Assembly (NCBI GenBank): GCA_035602605.1 | Contig: DATNLZ010000008.1 | Span: forward strand, 1 to 64,000 | Direction of reading: 5' to 3' | Origin: DASQHY01 sp035602605 | GTDB lineage: Bacteria; Acidobacteriota; Terriglobia; Acidiferrales; UBA7541 | DNA: 64,000 nt | Notes under the pieces: generated by a model | Databases searched by the model: none | What the model saw: only the letters and a program-made list of their open reading frames with translations | Told to the model about the DNA's origin: nothing | Part shown: positions 7,966 to 16,513 of the stretch, in pieces | Numbering within the stretch: the stretch's first letter is position 1 | Layout: every line of letters begins with the position of its first letter | Program-made: the position numbers and the translations under genes

Positions 7966-7987
7966 ATGGTCATTGTACCATGGTCAT
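7966..7987. promoter_or_regulatory. Putative antitoxin operator
   Basis: ATGGTCAT occurs twice (7966-7973 and 7980-7987), 14 bp apart, and the same bases contain the dyad ATGGT (7966-7970) / ACCAT (7977-7981). The position, 22-43 bp upstream of the antitoxin ATG, fits autoregulation by the Phd-type protein. It lies in the shared gap with the divergent VapB/VapC operon, so cross-regulation is possible but unproven. Confidence 0.45.
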
Positions 7988-8102
7988 ATTTGCATGCACA
8001 GCTCCTCTCTGCCGCATACCTCCGGGGAAGGGCGAACGCCCGATACGCCCGTGCTGGGCTGTCATTATTGACGGAGTCCCATAAATAGGGGAACATGACT
8101 TC

Positions 8103-8354
8103 GTGAAGACCACTTTAGAAATTCCGAATGCCATCTTTCGTCGCGCCAAGACCGTGACGGCCGAGCGCGGGCTTCCGCTCCGAGCGCTCGTTTCGGAAGC
8201 TCTAGCCGACAAGCTGCGTGCCCAAGGCCGCGGAGCCAGCAAGCCCTGGATGAAAACCTTCGGCAAGCTCCGCCACCTGCGTAAGGAAGCAGCCAGAATC
8301 AACCGCATCATCGAAGAAGAGTTCGACCAAGTCGCGACCGAGGATCGGCAGTGA
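8103..8354 (+). CDS. vapB: VapB-type antitoxin
   Basis: An 83-residue protein from GTG 8103; the in-register ATG a few bases earlier leads to an immediate stop. Residues 1-35 (MKTTLEIPNAIFRRAKTVTA, then LPLRALVSEAL) look like a ribbon-helix-helix DNA-binding dimer. The charged C-terminal part (KEAARINRIIEEEFDQV) would bind the toxin. The stop codon overlaps the toxin start as GTGA. This type differs from the Phd-type antitoxin of the divergent neighbour, so the two modules were acquired separately and are not duplicates. Confidence 0.8.
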   Translation: MKTTLEIPNAIFRRAKTVTAERGLPLRALVSEALADKLRAQGRGASKPWMKTFGKLRHLRKEAARINRIIEEEFDQVATEDRQ

Positions 8355-8719
8355 TCCTGGACACAAACGGACTGTCAGCCATCGCAGATGGCGAGCCCGC
8401 CCTGCAGCCGATCCTTCGCGAAGCCACTGACGTCACCGTTCCAGGTATTGTCTTGGGCGAATATCGGTACGGCATTCAGCAATCACGCGACCGGCAGCGA
8501 TATGAACAATGGCTGGGGGAATCCCTTCGAAATGATCGGGTCCTCGATGTGAATGAAGAGACCGCTATCTCTTACGCCACGCTGCGCACGGAACTCAAGA
8601 AAGCCGGAACGCCGATTCCTTCCAACGACGTCTGGATTGCGGCGCTTTGCCGCCAGCATTCTCTAGCGCTGCTGAGCCGCGACCGCCATTTCGAACGCGT
8701 TCCATGGCAAAGGCACTGA
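8351..8719 (+). CDS. vapC: PIN-domain ribonuclease toxin (VapC type)
   Basis: A 122-residue protein from GTG 8351, coupled to the antitoxin by a 4-bp overlap. PIN active-site acids are present: MILDTNGLSAI (Asp), GIVLGEYRYGI (Glu), PSNDVWIAALC (Asp) and LLSRDRHF (Asp). The module appears intact. It is divergent from the Phd/VapC operon, with both toxins facing outwards. The next gene on this strand, a receptor, starts 158 bp downstream and is probably independent. Confidence 0.9.
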   Translation: MILDTNGLSAIADGEPALQPILREATDVTVPGIVLGEYRYGIQQSRDRQRYEQWLGESLRNDRVLDVNEETAISYATLRTELKKAGTPIPSNDVWIAALCRQHSLALLSRDRHFERVPWQRH

Positions 8720-8877
8720 GAGTATGGCCTGGACTTATACCAGACATTGCCATGCGCCTTACGCTTACTTTCGTCCATGGCCTTGCCGGGGGTGACGAAT
8801 GCGTTCCAGCTGCAGAGTTGTATAACATCAGAGACGATACACAAACATATAATCAAGTTCGTTTGGGGGTGGGATTT

Positions 8878-11800
8878 ATGTCCTTGAAAAGCAAATCCGC
8901 TGTGGCCGTTTGGATTTTTTTGTTAACGCTGGCGGTAGTCGGCACAATACGAGCGCAAGTCTCCGGTGCTTCGCTACGCGGAACAATTCTCGATACGACT
9001 GGAGCGACGCTGCCCGAGGCCCGCGTCAGCATCAAGAATCTCGACACCGGGGTTAGTACCACCGTCTCTACCAACACTTCCGGGGCGTACCGCGCGGTGA
9101 ATCTGATTGCTGGTCATTACGAGGTAACCGCCACGGCATCCGGCTTCAAAACGTCAGTCCAAAAAGATGTGACTCTGACAGTCGGGAATGAAACAACGTT
9201 GGATCTGCATTTGGAGGTTGGTACCGCTACTGAAACGATTAATGTGAGTTCGACACTACCGACCGTGGATGCCACTTCCTCGACGCTTAGTTCGGTAGTA
9301 GTTGGAGAAACGATTCGTGAATTGCCGTTGAACGGGCGAGACTGGACGTCGCTCGCAACGCTCCAACCCGGCATTCTGAGCATTCAATCCCAAGCATCGG
9401 CCGGCTCAACCTCATCAAGAGGCAATCGAGGATGGGGCAACCAACTGGCGGTTTCCGGACACCGACCGCAGGAAAATAACTATCGTATTGATGGAGTGAG
9501 CATCAATGACTATTCCAATGGTGCTCCTGGAAGCGCGGGAGGCGTCAACCTGGGGGCCGATGCGATCGCAGAATTCTCCGTCTTGCAGAGCAATTACTCG
9601 GCGGAATACGGCAGAACCAGCGGCGGCGTAATCAACGCAATCACCAAGTCTGGAACGAATCAGCTCCACGGAACGGGTTATGAGTTTGCGCGCAACGCCA
9701 TATTTGACGCCCGCGATGCTTTCAATCCTTCGACGAAGAACAAACCAGATTTCAGCCGCCATCAATTTGGCGGATCGGCTGGCGGCCCGCTGATCAAAGA
9801 CAAGACATTTCTCTTCGGCGATTACGAAGGTATCCGGCAGAATAAGGGTGTTTCCCGCGTCGTTACTGTGCCTTCGCAAAGCGCGCGCGATAGGGCCGTT
9901 GATGCGATTCGACCTTACCTTGCGCTCTGGCCACTTCCCGATAAGAGCCTTAACGCCGATACCGGATCGCGCTCGGTGGTGAACACGCAAAACCTCACCG
10001 AGAATTACTTTACAACCCGAATAGACCACTATTTCTCCCTTAAAGACTCGCTCTTTGGCACTTACTTCTTCGATGATTCCAACTTCCTGATTCCGGATGC
10101 TCTCAACAATGTAACCTTCCCGAATCAGTCTCGCCGGCAAATGGTTGCGATTGAGGAAACGCATACGTTTACGAAAACGTTCCTCAACACTATCCGCGTT
10201 GGATACAACCGCACGACTGGCGTCGCGAACGGCATAGGCACCGCGCTGAATCCTATAGCCGGTGATCCGCGACTTGGAACCGTGCCGGGGCTGCCGCTAG
10301 GACTTGTCAACGTACCCGGCGTCACACCGCTTGCCGGCCTGGGCAGCAATACACTCGCGATGCACCGAGCGAATTCCTATCAGTTTTATGACGATGCCTT
10401 TGTCAATCGCGGAAGGCATTCGATGAAGTTTGGTTTTGCGTCGGAAAAGATTCTGTACGCCTACTTGAAAGCGCTTCGGCCGAATGGAAATTGGACTTTT
10501 ACGAGTTTGGCCAATTTCCTCCAAAACACCCCAAACAGAGTCGCGGTGGCAAGTGCACAGCGGCAGCCAGTCTATGTGCAAGAAACGATATTTGCTGGCT
10601 ACTTCGCTGATGACTGGCGGGTGATACCCCGGCTAACTCTTAACCTGGGCCTGCGTTATGAGATGGCGACTCGTCCGACAGAGGCAAATGGGCGATTTTT
10701 TGCAATCAAGAATATCTACGGCGGGCCGCAGGTGCCGGTGGAAAGCTTTTTCGAGACCAATCCCACGCTTCGCAATTTCGCTCCGCGCCTCGGGCTTGCG
10801 TGGGATCCATTCGGAACTGGCAAGACTTCTGTTCGAGCAGGCTTTGGAATGTTCGATGTCCTGCCACTGCCTTATATAATTGCGCCGCATCCGGCGGGCG
10901 ATTATCCCTTCCTTATCACTACTACGGTTCGCAACTTGCAGCAGGGCGATTTCCCAAAGAATGCTTATACAAAGGCTAACTTTTCTCTCGTGGCCGGAAC
11001 GTACCGGGATCCGAATCCTAAGCGAAGCTACGCCATGAACTGGCACTTGACGCTGCAACGGGAGCTGCCGGGGCAATTCACGGCTACCGTCGGCTATGTG
11101 GGTTCGCGCTCGCTGCACATGGCCTTTGGCGCTGAAGACATCAACACCATCCTTCCGGTCTCCCAGGGGCCGGATGGATATGTCTGGCCGACATCGGGCG
11201 GTCAAAGGCTTAATACGAACGTGAGTGCCTTGCGAGCTGTGTTCTTTGACGCGAGCTCGACGTATCACGGATTGCAGGCACAGCTCAGCCGGCAATTCAG
11301 CCGCGGGTTCCAGATTCAAGGCTCGTACACATGGAGCAAGTGTATCGACACCGGCTCGAGTGGGCCGCGCGGCGACACGTTCACCAACGATCTGCCCGAT
11401 CTTCTGTGGTTCGATAAAGCACATCGGCGTGGGCTTTGCTCTTTTCACGTCGCGCACAACTTCGTGGCAAACGGGCTTTACGATATTCCCGGCCCAAATG
11501 GGAATTCGGCAGCAGCGGCTCTGTTCGGCGGGTGGCAACTGGGTGGAATTTTCTCGGCATCCACCGGAACGCCATTCAGTGTGCTTCAACCGGGCGATCC
11601 ACTCGGTACGGGCCTTGAGGATGCGTATGCCTTTCCGGATCGCATCGTGACTGGGGGCTGTGCGGGTAACCCGGTTACCGGTGCCCCGTCCGCATATATC
11701 AAGGAGTGCTTCGTTCCGCCGGTCCCAGGAACTAGAATGGGCAATGCTGGACGAAATAGCCTGATCGGACCTTCCTTGGTGACTCTAAATGCCGCGTTGT

Positions 11801-12009
11801 ACAAAAACATCCAAGTTCGAGAACGGCTGAGTTTTCAATTCCGAGCTGAGCTTTTCAATGCGTTGAACCATCCTAACTACGCTTACCCACTGGACACGAA
11901 TACACTGATCGTGGATAAGACCGGAAAGTTCACGGGTAATACCGGACAGCTCACTTCCACACAGATCGACAACCGTCAAATTCAATTTGGTCTCCGCGCT
12001 CGCTTCTGA
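8878..12009 (+). CDS. TonB-dependent outer-membrane receptor, Oar-like, with carboxypeptidase-regulatory-like domain
   Basis: About 1043 residues when started at ATG 8878 behind GGGGGTGGG; the frame is open further upstream, but only this start gives a signal peptide (MSLKSKSAVAVWIF...IRAQ). A carboxypeptidase-regulatory-like domain at about 28-110 (ASLRGTILDTTGATLPEARV, GAYRAVNLIAGHYEVTAT) precedes the plug (about 120-260: RELPLNGRDW, YRIDGVSIND, NYSAEYGRTSGGVINAITKS). The barrel contains Acidobacteria-type motifs (GGSAGGPLIKDKTFLFGDYE, NLGLRYE, FQFRAELFNALNHPNY) and ends RARF. Substrate unknown. It precedes two MmgE/PrpD genes by about 155 bp, so uptake of their substrate is an attractive but untested idea. 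Confidence 0.9.
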   Translation: MSLKSKSAVAVWIFLLTLAVVGTIRAQVSGASLRGTILDTTGATLPEARVSIKNLDTGVSTTVSTNTSGAYRAVNLIAGHYEVTATASGFKTSVQKDVTLTVGNETTLDLHLEVGTATETINVSSTLPTVDATSSTLSSVVVGETIRELPLNGRDWTSLATLQPGILSIQSQASAGSTSSRGNRGWGNQLAVSGHRPQENNYRIDGVSINDYSNGAPGSAGGVNLGADAIAEFSVLQSNYSAEYGRTSGGVINAITKSGTNQLHGTGYEFARNAIFDARDAFNPSTKNKPDFSRHQFGGSAGGPLIKDKTFLFGDYEGIRQNKGVSRVVTVPSQSARDRAVDAIRPYLALWPLPDKSLNADTGSRSVVNTQNLTENYFTTRIDHYFSLKDSLFGTYFFDDSNFLIPDALNNVTFPNQSRRQMVAIEETHTFTKTFLNTIRVGYNRTTGVANGIGTALNPIAGDPRLGTVPGLPLGLVNVPGVTPLAGLGSNTLAMHRANSYQFYDDAFVNRGRHSMKFGFASEKILYAYLKALRPNGNWTFTSLANFLQNTPNRVAVASAQRQPVYVQETIFAGYFADDWRVIPRLTLNLGLRYEMATRPTEANGRFFAIKNIYGGPQVPVESFFETNPTLRNFAPRLGLAWDPFGTGKTSVRAGFGMFDVLPLPYIIAPHPAGDYPFLITTTVRNLQQGDFPKNAYTKANFSLVAGTYRDPNPKRSYAMNWHLTLQRELPGQFTATVGYVGSRSLHMAFGAEDINTILPVSQGPDGYVWPTSGGQRLNTNVSALRAVFFDASSTYHGLQAQLSRQFSRGFQIQGSYTWSKCIDTGSSGPRGDTFTNDLPDLLWFDKAHRRGLCSFHVAHNFVANGLYDIPGPNGNSAAAALFGGWQLGGIFSASTGTPFSVLQPGDPLGTGLEDAYAFPDRIVTGGCAGNPVTGAPSAYIKECFVPPVPGTRMGNAGRNSLIGPSLVTLNAALYKNIQVRERLSFQFRAELFNALNHPNYAYPLDTNTLIVDKTGKFTGNTGQLTSTQIDNRQIQFGLRARF

Positions 12010-12164
12010 TGCTACGCCCGATGAGCGGCCGCACATTTGGCATGCAGTCTTCATGATTATCAGTCACTCTGTGCTGAATCAGCGCATGTGGTCGCCTTGG
12101 CAAGTCTGGTAGTTCAAATGTCTTGGGCGTCCGGTACTGCCGTGAGAGATGAGGCCAGACTCTG

Positions 12165-13637
12165 ATGCTGCGAAGAAAATTCTTGACGAGTTCGCTCGCT
12201 ATGGCGACTCTACCGGTCGCGGCAGAATGGCATGCAATCAAGCGGAATCCGGCGCGCAATGCGCAGAACTTGACTCAGTACGTTGCCGATTTCGTTGGCA
12301 GTGCCAAATACGAGGACATCCCTGACGATGTCATTGAGTTAGGGAAAAAGTCGATTCTCGATGGCATGGGGCTCGCGCTGAGCGGCTCAGTCGCCAATAC
12401 CGGCAACCTCATCCGGCACTACATTCAAGGGCTGGGCTGCACGACCGGCGATGCGACCATCATTGGTACTCCCGACTCGTCAGCGTCTCGGTTTGCCGCA
12501 CTCGTCAATGGAATCGCAATCCACAACGACGATTTTGACGATACCTATCTTTCACCAGCCAATGGCGTGGGCGTACATCCTACGGTGACCGTGCTTCCTG
12601 CCGCGCTCGCGCTGGCCGAATCCGGAAGACGCTCGGGTAAAGATTTGCTGACTGCTTACCATCTGGGTGCAGAGGTCGAGTGCAAGATTGCTGATGCTAT
12701 CGTGCTGCGGAATACCGAGGATCCATTCCACCCCACCGGGACTTGCGGGGTTTTCGGAAGTGCGGTCGCGTGTGCAAAGATCCGCGGCTTGGACCGGGAT
12801 CAACTGGCTTTCGCAATCGGCATTGCCGCGGGACAGGCCTCGGGCCTGCGAGAAAACTTCGGAACGATGACCAAGTCGTTCACCGCAGGCCATGCAGCCG
12901 AGAGCGGATTAGTCGCGGTGACATTGGCTGCTCTGGGTTGGACAGCCTCTAAGCAGATCCTCGAAGCGCCCCTCGGATTCTTTCGTACGGAGAACGAAAC
13001 TTTCGATTCGAGCCGAATTCAAGGGAGTTTAGGTAAGCCGTGGACCTTTTCGTCTCCCGGAATTTCATTGAAGCGATTCCCTTCGGGTGCCCTTACGCAT
13101 CCGGCAATGGACGCACTGCTCCGCATCATCAAGGAAAACCGCATTCATTCTGCCGATGTGAAAGCCGTGAACGTTGCCGCCAGCAGCAACGTCTTCAATA
13201 CGCTGCTGCACCATCATCCAGGTACCGGGCTGCAAGGAAAATTCAGCATGGAGTTTTGCCTGAGCATCCTGCTGTTACAAGGTCAGGCGGGCATTGGCCA
13301 ATTTACCGATGAAGTAGTCGAGCGACCAGATGTGCAGGCAATGATTGCTCGAATTCATTTTCGGCCCGATCCTCGACTCGGCAGATCTGAATCAGATCGA
13401 TTGATGACAACGATCGAGCTCCGACTCCACAACGGGCAGGTCATCACGGCTCAGAACGCCATCGCCAAAGGTAGTCCGGGAAATCCGCTGACCATCGAAG
13501 AGATAGCCGACAAGTTTCAAAGTTGCGCTCAGTATGCAAAATGGCCGAAAGGCAAATCGGATGCCATCGTCCAGCAAGTCCGGAGCTTGGAAGACCTGAA
13601 AGATGTAAGTCGCCTGACAAAACTGTTGACGGCATGA
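12165..13637 (+). CDS. Tat-exported MmgE/PrpD family protein
   Basis: 490 residues. The N-terminus MLRRKFLTSSLAMATLPVAA resembles a twin-arginine signal. The body is an MmgE/PrpD-family enzyme, the superfamily of 2-methylcitrate dehydratase and cis-aconitate decarboxylase. Visible motifs are KKSILDGMGLALSG, the active-site-region HNDDFDDT, GVHPTVTVLPAALALAE, GVFGSAVACAKI and FPSGALTHPAMDA. Family members are normally cytosolic, so a leader peptide is unusual. It is the first of two tandem paralogues (64 bp apart) and converges with tcuB/tcuA. A tricarboxylic acid substrate is inferred from family and context; dehydratase and decarboxylase activity cannot be told apart from sequence alone. Confidence 0.8.
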   Translation: MLRRKFLTSSLAMATLPVAAEWHAIKRNPARNAQNLTQYVADFVGSAKYEDIPDDVIELGKKSILDGMGLALSGSVANTGNLIRHYIQGLGCTTGDATIIGTPDSSASRFAALVNGIAIHNDDFDDTYLSPANGVGVHPTVTVLPAALALAESGRRSGKDLLTAYHLGAEVECKIADAIVLRNTEDPFHPTGTCGVFGSAVACAKIRGLDRDQLAFAIGIAAGQASGLRENFGTMTKSFTAGHAAESGLVAVTLAALGWTASKQILEAPLGFFRTENETFDSSRIQGSLGKPWTFSSPGISLKRFPSGALTHPAMDALLRIIKENRIHSADVKAVNVAASSNVFNTLLHHHPGTGLQGKFSMEFCLSILLLQGQAGIGQFTDEVVERPDVQAMIARIHFRPDPRLGRSESDRLMTTIELRLHNGQVITAQNAIAKGSPGNPLTIEEIADKFQSCAQYAKWPKGKSDAIVQQVRSLEDLKDVSRLTKLLTA

Positions 13638-13701
13638 TTCATAAACAGGATTCAAAGGGCTGACGATAGAGACAAGGAGTCGGATAGCAACGATTAAAAA
13701 A

Positions 13702-15207
13702 ATGAAAAGACGAAGATTTCTCAAGTCATCCCTCATTGCCGGTGCGGTTGGCGCTAGTCAGAATGTTGCGTTGGTTGACCAAGCTCGGGCTCAGCAGAAA
13801 CCCGATGCGGACTTCAAGCTTGTGAACGGCTTGACACAGAAGGTAGCCGAGTTCGCCGTTAATAAGCGGTTTGAGGAAATTCCTGACAACGTCAACGAAC
13901 TGGCGAAGAAGTCTATTCTGGACGGGATTGGCCTGGCTATTTTCGGCGCGACGCAGGATACCGCTGCCATTATCAGTAACTATACCGTTGGCTACGAGCA
14001 GGTTAAACCGGTAACCACGGTTGTCGGAGGTCACCAGCTGCCCTCACGTTTCGCTGCTTTTGCGAACGGAGTTGCGATCCACGTCAGCGACTACGATGAC
14101 ACGCAGTTAGCTGTCGGCAAGGACCGGGTGTACGGTTTACTGACCCATCCCACCGTGCCCGTCTTCCCGGTTACCCTGGCGGTAGGAGAACTGAATGACG
14201 GCAACGGTAGAGATCTGCTTCTCGCCTACCAAGTCGGCGTTGAAGTGGAAAGCAAGTTGGCCGAAGCCATCTCTCCAAGGCATTACGAGGACGGATTCCA
14301 TACCACGGGAACCTGTGGAGTGTTCGGTGGAGCTATCGCCGCTTCAAAATTGCGGAAGTTTGGAGTCGAAACAACCATACGGGCGATGGGCATCGCCGGC
14401 AGTCAAGCCGCCGGGCTTCGCGAAAACTTTGGCACGATGATGAAGCCCTTTCATGCCGGCCACGCTGCGGAAGTGGGCGTCGTTTCTGCGGACCTAGCAG
14501 CTTTGGGGTGGACTGCAACCGACAACATTCTTGAATCACCCCGCGGCTTCTTCCACGCCTATGGCGGGAGCTACGATCCTGCTGCGATTCTGGGCAGGTT
14601 AGGCAATCCGTGGACATTTGCCGATCCTGGTGTGTCGATCAAGCCATTCCCCTCAGGCTCATTAACGCACCCGGCCATGGGTGCGGTGCTGAAACTGATC
14701 AAAGAACACAACGTCAAGGCGGCCGACGTGGAACAAGTCTACGTCGGAACCAACCGGCAGAATCCGAACGCCTTAATCCACCATGACCCGAAGAATGCTC
14801 TGCAAGCTAAGTTCAGCATGGAGTTTTGCGTGGCCATCCTGCTTCTCGAACGGAAGGCTGGACTGAGGGAGTTTACCGACCAAGTGGTCAATCGGCCGGA
14901 TGTACGAGCGATGATCAAAAAGGTAAGGTTCGCGGCGGACCCGGAGGCTGAGTCGGCCGGATATGACAAGATGACTTCGATCATCCGGATCCATCTCAAG
15001 GATGGAACAACGCTGTCTGGCCGAGCAGACTTCGCCAAAGGCAGTCCCAGCAACCCGATGTCGTACGACGAAGTGGCTGGCAAGTTTATGGACTGTTGCA
15101 CAGTTGCCGGATGGCCAGAGTCAAAGGCACGCGAGATCATCGAGAAGGTGCACACGCTTGAGAAATTACCTTACGTCCGAAGCCTCGCTGCGCTTTGCAG
15201 CAAGTAA
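13702..15207 (+). CDS. Tat-exported MmgE/PrpD family protein, tandem paralogue
   Basis: 501 residues. The N-terminus MKRRRFLKSSLIAGAVGASQ is a good twin-arginine signal (RRRFLK then a hydrophobic stretch and an Ala-rich cleavage region ending ARAQ). It is clearly paralogous to the upstream gene along its whole length: KKSILDGIGLAIFG, HVSDYDDTQL, THPTVPVFPVTLAVGE, GVFGGAIAASKL, FPSGSLTHPAMGA. It carries a short insertion between the DDT motif and the HP motif. Retention of two diverged copies suggests two substrates or a heteromeric enzyme. The ribosome-binding site is poor (AAGGAG lies about 25 bp before the ATG). It converges with tcuB 115 bp downstream. Confidence 0.8.
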   Translation: MKRRRFLKSSLIAGAVGASQNVALVDQARAQQKPDADFKLVNGLTQKVAEFAVNKRFEEIPDNVNELAKKSILDGIGLAIFGATQDTAAIISNYTVGYEQVKPVTTVVGGHQLPSRFAAFANGVAIHVSDYDDTQLAVGKDRVYGLLTHPTVPVFPVTLAVGELNDGNGRDLLLAYQVGVEVESKLAEAISPRHYEDGFHTTGTCGVFGGAIAASKLRKFGVETTIRAMGIAGSQAAGLRENFGTMMKPFHAGHAAEVGVVSADLAALGWTATDNILESPRGFFHAYGGSYDPAAILGRLGNPWTFADPGVSIKPFPSGSLTHPAMGAVLKLIKEHNVKAADVEQVYVGTNRQNPNALIHHDPKNALQAKFSMEFCVAILLLERKAGLREFTDQVVNRPDVRAMIKKVRFAADPEAESAGYDKMTSIIRIHLKDGTTLSGRADFAKGSPSNPMSYDEVAGKFMDCCTVAGWPESKAREIIEKVHTLEKLPYVRSLAALCSK

Positions 15208-15322
15208 TCTGACAAAGCATTGCAAATCCACAGACGCGCTGATTGACAAGATCCTGAATATCAAAAAGGTGAAAAACCTGCGCAAGTTGCGACCCTTGCT
15301 GCAGGTCGCGAAATAGTGGCAA

Positions 15323-16513
15323 CTATTCAGATGAAGGTGCTGATCCTAATCTCCGTTCGATCGAATTCCGTAGAAGTGCTCCGGAGCGATAGATCCCATG
15401 TACGAATTTGCTATAAGGCAATACCAAGAACAGCGCCAGAATAAAAGAAAGATGCAAAGCGAGAAGAATCCCCAACGCTTCCGTGGAGCGGAGAGCTAAT
15501 AAAACCAGCCCGGAAAAGGCAGAAAGAGCCAGTAATAAGGTTAATGCAAGATCGGCGCCCAGCAGGTTCCGGTCTGCCGGGGTCTGGTCGCCCACGAGTT
15601 TGAGCCAGGTGAGGCCGCTACACCCGACCATCATTCCGACTCCCCCCATTGTGCCCAGCAGTACCGGCAGGCTCACGAACGGATAGGGCGCGATCCAATG
15701 CAAGAAATGATCGTAGATCGCCGCGACGGTGGTAGACGCTGCGCATAACAGAAAACCATAAAACAGAGCGTGATGAAATCGGCGACGCGCGTTGGAAAAT
15801 GTTTCGTCCTTGTCCGTGCAACCGTGACCTCCACCTCCAAGGTTGCGGAGAGTAAGCACATCTGCGAAGGTCCTTTGCCAGTTCGAAAGCGAAAACAGCT
15901 CCGGGATCGTTCCTCCAATGTCTTTCCAAAAATTCAGGAAACCCATCGCCAAAGCGAGCAGCGCGTATCCCAACGTTACAATGGAAACCGTGACCATAAC
16001 TCGAAAAGGAATGACTGCGTAGAAGGCGCCGCTTCCTAAGTGTTTGGCGTAGAGAGCGTTGGGACCCTGAAAATAGATGCTGATCATGAAAATCAGCGTT
16101 AGACATGCCACCGTAACTAGGGAGACGACGACTCCATTGCTCGCAAACACCCCGGCAAGGACACGCGGCCAGGCATATTCGGCATAGCTTTCGTTCCTTA
16201 CCTGCGCGAACGTTTTGGGAAGATTCAAGGCGAACTCATGCGGCGGCGCATAAGGACAGGCATAGAAGCAGCCACGGCAGTTGTGACAAAGGTTTGCCAG
16301 GTAGCTAAGATCGGGATTCGTAAACGAACGGAGCAGCTCCATCGCCGGAAACACTGCACAGTAGCCTTCGCAGTATCGACAAGAGTTACACACTTGCATT
16401 GCACGGCGTGCGTCTTCAATCGCATCAGTTGTCCGCAATTCTTGCTGCCTCTCTTCCCGCGATTCGACCAAAAACAGTACCGATGGCCATGCCAAGACCC
16501 GCCAGGTATCCAC
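15323..16513 (-). CDS. tcuB: TcuB-like tricarballylate/citrate utilisation iron-sulfur membrane protein
   Basis: Up to 396 residues. Two cysteine clusters stand near the N-terminus, CNSCRYCEGYC and CHNCRGCFYACPYAPPHEF, each ligating a 4Fe-4S centre. They are followed by about six membrane helices (roughly 115-137, 160-190, 253-275, 285-305, 320-345 and 348-368) with His residues suited to haem or quinone contact. This is the TcuB/CitB layout: the membrane protein passes electrons from the TcuA flavoprotein to the quinone pool. The longest frame starts at 16513 and overlaps tcuA by 89 bp. The true start is uncertain; an in-frame ATG just before the first cysteine is probably too late. It is translated downstream of tcuA. 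Confidence 0.85.
   Translation of the reverse strand: MDTWRVLAWPSVLFLVESREERQQELRTTDAIEDARRAMQVCNSCRYCEGYCAVFPAMELLRSFTNPDLSYLANLCHNCRGCFYACPYAPPHEFALNLPKTFAQVRNESYAEYAWPRVLAGVFASNGVVVSLVTVACLTLIFMISIYFQGPNALYAKHLGSGAFYAVIPFRVMVTVSIVTLGYALLALAMGFLNFWKDIGGTIPELFSLSNWQRTFADVLTLRNLGGGGHGCTDKDETFSNARRRFHHALFYGFLLCAASTTVAAIYDHFLHWIAPYPFVSLPVLLGTMGGVGMMVGCSGLTWLKLVGDQTPADRNLLGADLALTLLLALSAFSGLVLLALRSTEALGILLALHLSFILALFLVLPYSKFVHGIYRSGALLRNSIERRLGSAPSSE

Noticed and set aside
9415..11589. Long minus-strand frames (249 and 318 codons) inside the second receptor gene
   Set aside because: They are antisense to a receptor with continuous conserved motifs; no recognisable domains.
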